Origin: Chloroflexota bacterium
GTDB taxonomy: Bacteria; Chloroflexota; Chloroflexia; Thermomicrobiales; UBA6265
Length of the DNA: 7,523 bases
Assembly: GCA_019348515.1 (NCBI GenBank)
Contig: JAHWJF010000162.1
Coordinates: forward strand, 1 to 7,523
Direction of reading: 5' to 3'
Part shown: positions 4,937 through 7,523 of the stretch, one piece after another
Numbering within the stretch: position 1 is the stretch's first letter
Layout: each line of letters opens with the position of its first letter
The notes under the pieces: generated by a model
What the model was told of the DNA's origin: nothing
Database searches by the model: none
What the model saw: the letters and a program-made list of their open reading frames with translations, nothing else
Program-made: the position numbers and the translations under genes

Positions 4937-5386
4937 TCAACCCCGACCAGTGAGATCGAGCCGGGCGACGATCTCCCCCGCCATGATCTCGCCCGTCGGC
5001 ACGAACCCCACCCGCGCGTAAAGTCGCTCGGCGACGTCGTTGCCGGGATCGTAGCCAAGGAAAATCTCCTTGCAGCCATTACGCTCAACCATGAGTTCGA
5101 TCAGTTCTGGTAGAGCGGCCGTCCCGTAGTCCTTCCCCTGGTGAGCCGCATCGATCATGTAGCGCATGATCCACCAGCGCCCGGTTCGTCCGTCACATCC
5201 GAACTGAGCGAAGCCGACGAGTGCATCGTCGGCATAGATGGCCAGCGGCGTCCACGTCGGCTCAAGGGAGGCTTCGGCGATGGAATAGAGGTTCGCCGCG
5301 ACGAAGTCCTCCTGCCCGGGCGCGACCTTCATCTCGATAACATGGGTGAAGTTATCGTGCGTCACCGGGCGAAAAGTGATGTCCAT
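4937..5386 (-). CDS. GNAT family N-acetyltransferase, BltD (spermidine acetyltransferase)-like
   Basis: The 149-residue protein resembles Bacillus BltD-type polyamine acetyltransferases: VTHDNFTHVIEMKVAPGQEDFVAANLYS at 8-35 matches their N-terminal half in pattern, with the conserved Q25, F28 and N32. Motif A is WWIMRYMIDAAHQGKDYGTA (71-90), and motif B is DPGNDVAERLYARVGF (112-127) with Y122 as the likely general acid. An unusual point is D86: the pyrophosphate loop normally reads Q-x-x-G-x-G, but here it is Q83-G-K-D86-Y-G88 (GAC at 5129-5131). Acetyl-CoA binding may be weakened, or the loop may be read with G84. The substrate could be a polyamine, but this is inferred from family likeness. 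The ATG at 5384-5386 has only a weak AGG upstream. The gene may be cotranscribed with the META gene downstream, although 150 bases separate them. Confidence 0.8.
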   Translation of the reverse strand: MDITFRPVTHDNFTHVIEMKVAPGQEDFVAANLYSIAEASLEPTWTPLAIYADDALVGFAQFGCDGRTGRWWIMRYMIDAAHQGKDYGTAALPELIELMVERNGCKEIFLGYDPGNDVAERLYARVGFVPTGEIMAGEIVARLDLTGRG

Positions 5387-5403
5387 CTCGTTGCCTGATT
5401 CTG

Positions 5404-5496
5404 TAAGTCGCGAGTCGTGAGTCGGTAAGTCAGTGAATCGGTGAGGGCGAATCTCGTTATCCGTCCTTCCCCCATCACCCTACTCCCTAACACCCT
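5404..5496. repeat. Two degenerate 7-bp repeat runs
   Basis: From 5404 to about 5446 the units AAGTCGC, GAGTCGT, GAGTCGG and TAAGTCA follow one another and then fade. From about 5475 to 5496 the units TCACCCT, ACTCCCT and AACACCCT occur. Together they fill most of the gap between the alcohol dehydrogenase and GNAT genes. The 9-mer ATCACCCTA at 5474-5482 also occurs inverted at 1043-1051. Confidence 0.5.
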
Positions 5497-5505
5497 CGTC
5501 CGGTC

Positions 5506-6588
5506 CTACTCGAAGGCGATCACGCTGCGCGCGACCTCGCCCCGCCGCATGGCGTCGAAGCCGTCGTTGATCTGGTCCAGACCGATGCGCGCCGACACCA
5601 GCTCATCCAGCTTCAACCGTCCGCTCAGATAGAGGTCGACGTAGCGGGGCATGTCGACGCGGAAGCGGTTCGAGCCCATGTTCGACCCCTGGATCTTCTT
5701 CTCATCCAGGAACTCGGATCCGGGCAGCTCGATGCGCTCCCCCTCCGGGATCATGCCGATGATCGTTGCCGTACCACCCTTGCGCAGCATCGCGAACGAT
5801 TGCTCCGCCGTGGTCTTCAGGCCGATCGCCTCGAAGGAGAACTCGACCCCGCCGCCGGTGATATCCCGCACCTGCTCCACCGGATCGCCGGCCGTGGCGT
5901 CGACCATGTCGGTTGCGCCGAACGTCCGGGCCAACTCCAGCTTCCAGGGATTCGTGTCGACGGCAATCACCCGCCCCGCCCCGGCGATGACGGCCCCCTG
6001 CACCGAGTTGAGCCCCACGCCGCCGCAGCCGATGACGGCTACGGTGCTGCCCGGGGTCACTCTGGCGGTGTTGAAGACCGCGCCGAGACCCGTTGTCACC
6101 GCGCAGCCGATCAGCGCCGCCCGGTCCAGTGGCATCTCCTCACGGATCTTCACCAGCGTGTTCTCGTGGACGAGCATCATCTCGGCGAACGCCGACAGGC
6201 GTAGGAACTGGTGGATTGGGACGCCATCCCGTGAAAGACGCGGTGGTTGATCGTCCCCTCGCGCCAGCCCCTGCCGGTCGCAGAGGACCGGCCGCCCGGA
6301 GAGACAGTATTCGCAGTGTCCGCAGAAGATCGAGAGGCAGCCGATGACGTGGTCGCCCGGTTGGACATGGGTGACGTCGTCGCCGACCGCCTCGACGACC
6401 CCGGCGGCCTCGTGGCCCGGCACCGTTGGAGTGTCGTGGGCGTACTTGCCTTCCATGAAATGGAGATCACTGTGGCAGAGCCCGGCGGCGACGGTGCGCA
6501 CCAGCACCTCGCGCCGCCCTGGCCGATCAACCTGGATCTCGGAGACCTCCAGCGCGGAGGGGATCTGGGGAAGAACGGCGGCGCGCAT
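5506..6588 (-). CDS. Zinc-dependent alcohol dehydrogenase, class I/III type
   Basis: The 360-residue protein is a medium-chain dehydrogenase that would oxidise an alcohol (or a thiol adduct of formaldehyde) with NAD. Catalytic zinc ligands are C38 (GLCHSD), H59 (GHE) and C162 (GCAVTTG). The structural zinc site has C89, C92, C95 and C103. The insertion around 117-135 (RLSRDGVPIHQFLRLSAFAE) matches the class I/III enzymes, as in mycobacterial AdhD and formaldehyde dehydrogenases. The Rossmann motif is GCGGVG (187-192), and D211 after VIAV should favour NAD over NADP. All key residues are intact and the length is close to the family's usual 360-375. The ATG at 6586-6588 has GGAG nine bases upstream. 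The substrate cannot be set from sequence: short-chain alcohols, or a mycothiol-type formaldehyde adduct, are possible. The gene is divergent from the response regulator gene. Confidence 0.93.
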   Translation of the reverse strand: MRAAVLPQIPSALEVSEIQVDRPGRREVLVRTVAAGLCHSDLHFMEGKYAHDTPTVPGHEAAGVVEAVGDDVTHVQPGDHVIGCLSIFCGHCEYCLSGRPVLCDRQGLARGDDQPPRLSRDGVPIHQFLRLSAFAEMMLVHENTLVKIREEMPLDRAALIGCAVTTGLGAVFNTARVTPGSTVAVIGCGGVGLNSVQGAVIAGAGRVIAVDTNPWKLELARTFGATDMVDATAGDPVEQVRDITGGGVEFSFEAIGLKTTAEQSFAMLRKGGTATIIGMIPEGERIELPGSEFLDEKKIQGSNMGSNRFRVDMPRYVDLYLSGRLKLDELVSARIGLDQINDGFDAMRRGEVARSVIAFE

Positions 6589-6734
6589 CGGTTTCTGCTC
6601 CGGTCACACGAACAGCGGACGAGACGAGCCGGCGCTCGGATCGGAACGCCGGCGACGGTCATTCTCGCCGAGTGGCGCGCCGCGTGCCGCAAGTCCCCTC
6701 ACCGATGAAGTACCATCGGGCTCACCGAGACATC

Positions 6735-6751
6735 TTGACAGTCATAGTCAA
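6735..6751. promoter_or_regulatory. Inverted repeat upstream of the response regulator
   Basis: TTGAC and GTCAA form a perfect 5-bp inverted repeat around 7 bases, about 30 bases before the response regulator start. TTGACA alone also matches a -35 box, but no good -10 follows at the right spacing. It could be an operator in the divergent spacer shared with the alcohol dehydrogenase gene. Confidence 0.3.
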
Positions 6752-6781
6752 AGAAGGCCGGGGCTCGGGTCGGGGAGCGGC

Positions 6782-7231
6782 GTGGCAGAAACCGGGAACC
6801 AGAAGCAGAAGCACATCTTCGTCATTAACGACACGGTCGCCATCCTGGAGCTGTTCACCGCGCTGCTCGAGGACGAGGGCTACCGTGTCACCACCGATAT
6901 GTTCTCGATCGAGATGATCGAGCTGCTTGGCCGCGTCAAAGCGGACCGGCCGGACCTCCTGGTGCTCGATTTCGTCATCCAGGACGAGGGCAAGGGCTGG
7001 CAGTTCCTGCAAGGACTCAAGATGGACCCCGATACCCGCGATATCCCAGTCATCGTCTGCACCGCTGCCGCCAAGCTGGTCGAGGAGTTGCAACCGCACC
7101 TGGACACCATGGGGGTCGCCGTCGTCCTCAAACCGTTCGACATCGACCACCTGCTCGCTCAGATCACTAAGCAGTGGGCGTTGCAGGATTGTGATTCACC
7201 CATGACGAGACGACGTAGACCGGAGCGTTAG
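6782..7231 (+). CDS. Single-domain response regulator (receiver domain)
   Basis: The 149-residue protein is a CheY-like receiver with no output domain, so it would act by protein contact or as a phosphate carrier from a sensor kinase. The fold is visible from HIFVINDT (11-18) to the C-terminal helix near 133. The phosphoacceptor is D63 in LLVLDF, the switch threonine is T94 in VIVCTAA, and the conserved lysine is K117 in VLKPFD. The acidic pocket reads N16-D17 instead of the usual D-D, so one magnesium-binding acid is replaced by Asn. The tail ends in the basic TRRRRPER. I chose the GTG at 6782 because GGGGAG (6772-6777) precedes it by four bases and the receiver domain begins right after. 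The reading frame stays open far upstream, but that part is antisense to the alcohol dehydrogenase and has no domain. No sensor kinase is encoded in the window. Confidence 0.88.
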   Translation: MAETGNQKQKHIFVINDTVAILELFTALLEDEGYRVTTDMFSIEMIELLGRVKADRPDLLVLDFVIQDEGKGWQFLQGLKMDPDTRDIPVIVCTAAAKLVEELQPHLDTMGVAVVLKPFDIDHLLAQITKQWALQDCDSPMTRRRRPER

Positions 7232-7523
7232 CCTCCAGCGTCGTGCTCGGCCATCGCAGGCCACCATAGCTCCTGATACTGAACTGTGGGCTTCACCGGC
7301 CACGTTCGGCGGTTCTCCTCACGCGGACGATTGATGGCTCCAGACAGGCGCCTGCGATCGTGTCGCCTAGTGGGCCAACCGTACAGCAGGTGCGGCAATT
7401 GGCGTGAACTGTGACATCCGCTGCCTCTTCAGACCTCCTCGCCAATGATCGCGTTGGCTCAGGCGTCTAGGTGACTACCAAGCAGCATCGGCGTGCCGCA
7501 GGGAGGTAGGGGAAGCGCGACGA
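7232..7523. other. Stretch without a supported gene
   Basis: I see no long reading frame, ribosome binding site followed by a lasting frame, tRNA or known RNA here. Structures present are a perfect palindrome CAGGCGCCTG (7345-7354) and a hairpin GCCAA, 8 bases, TTGGC (7441-7458). On the minus strand a short open frame enters from the right edge and ends near 7464, too short to judge. The stretch may hold the far end of a gene beyond the window, a decayed gene, or spacer. Confidence 0.5.

Noticed and set aside
4260..5021. Plus-strand frame of 253 codons
   Set aside because: It covers the META gene and the end of the BltD-like gene on the opposite strand. The META gene has a signal peptide and domain pattern; this frame has neither.
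5651..6250. Plus-strand frame of 199 codons, rich in Pro, Ser and Thr
   Set aside because: It is a shadow of the alcohol dehydrogenase gene, whose zinc and NAD-binding residues are all present on the other strand.
6344..6781. Upstream extension of the response regulator frame
   Set aside because: This part is antisense to the alcohol dehydrogenase gene, low in hydrophobic pattern, and lies before a well-placed GTG with its own binding site.
7232..7523. tRNA or small RNA gene
   Set aside because: I looked for a T-loop GTTCRA with matching acceptor stem and found none; only small palindromes are present.

Overview
The window is GC-rich bacterial chromosome with ordinary, mostly single-gene housekeeping or accessory content and no recognisable phage, IS, CRISPR, rRNA or tRNA. 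Three features suggest a Chloroflexota member of the Thermomicrobia/Sphaerobacter type: an Rv1155-like F420/FMN-type split-barrel enzyme, a secreted META-domain protein with a DCN...CP.GS core, and a response regulator with an IND instead of a DD acidic pocket. This is an inference; F420 enzymes also occur in Actinobacteria, and no marker gene is present to settle it.

Layout from left to right. Positions 1-240 hold no confident gene: a strong small hairpin, a 25-codon ORF with a good ribosome binding site, and short repeats. Positions 241-1014 (minus) encode a TIM-barrel sugar phosphate isomerase/epimerase. Positions 1015-1295 are a spacer with a seven-copy 8-bp tandem repeat and a possible promoter. 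Positions 1296-1721 (plus) encode the PPOX/Rv1155-type protein. Positions 1873-2991 (minus) encode a Gfo/Idh/MocA NAD(P)-dependent dehydrogenase. Positions 3149-3664 (minus) encode a GNAT acetyltransferase. Positions 3839-4177 (plus) encode a small two-helix membrane protein. Positions 4287-4784 (minus) encode a secreted META-like protein. Positions 4937-5386 (minus) encode a BltD-like GNAT. Positions 5506-6588 (minus) encode a class I/III-type zinc alcohol dehydrogenase. Positions 6782-7231 (plus) encode a single-domain response regulator. Positions 7232-7523 have no supported gene.

The genes do not form a clear operon: neighbours are separated by about 90-280 bases and strands alternate. 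The isomerase/epimerase and the Gfo/Idh/MocA enzyme belong to families that often work together in inositol or keto-sugar catabolism, but here they are separated by an opposing gene, so the link is only suggestive. The two GNATs, the dehydrogenase and the response regulator show no obvious functional tie.

The most unusual property of the window is its intergenic DNA. Nearly every gap in the left and middle parts carries short tandem or dispersed repeats with 7- or 8-bp units (TTGCCGTC, GACTACTC, GATAGG-like, GAGTCG-like, CACCCTA-like). Some recur on both sides of a gene, and one runs into the stop codon of a gene and supplies its last residues. I did not find a convincing new multi-gene system.
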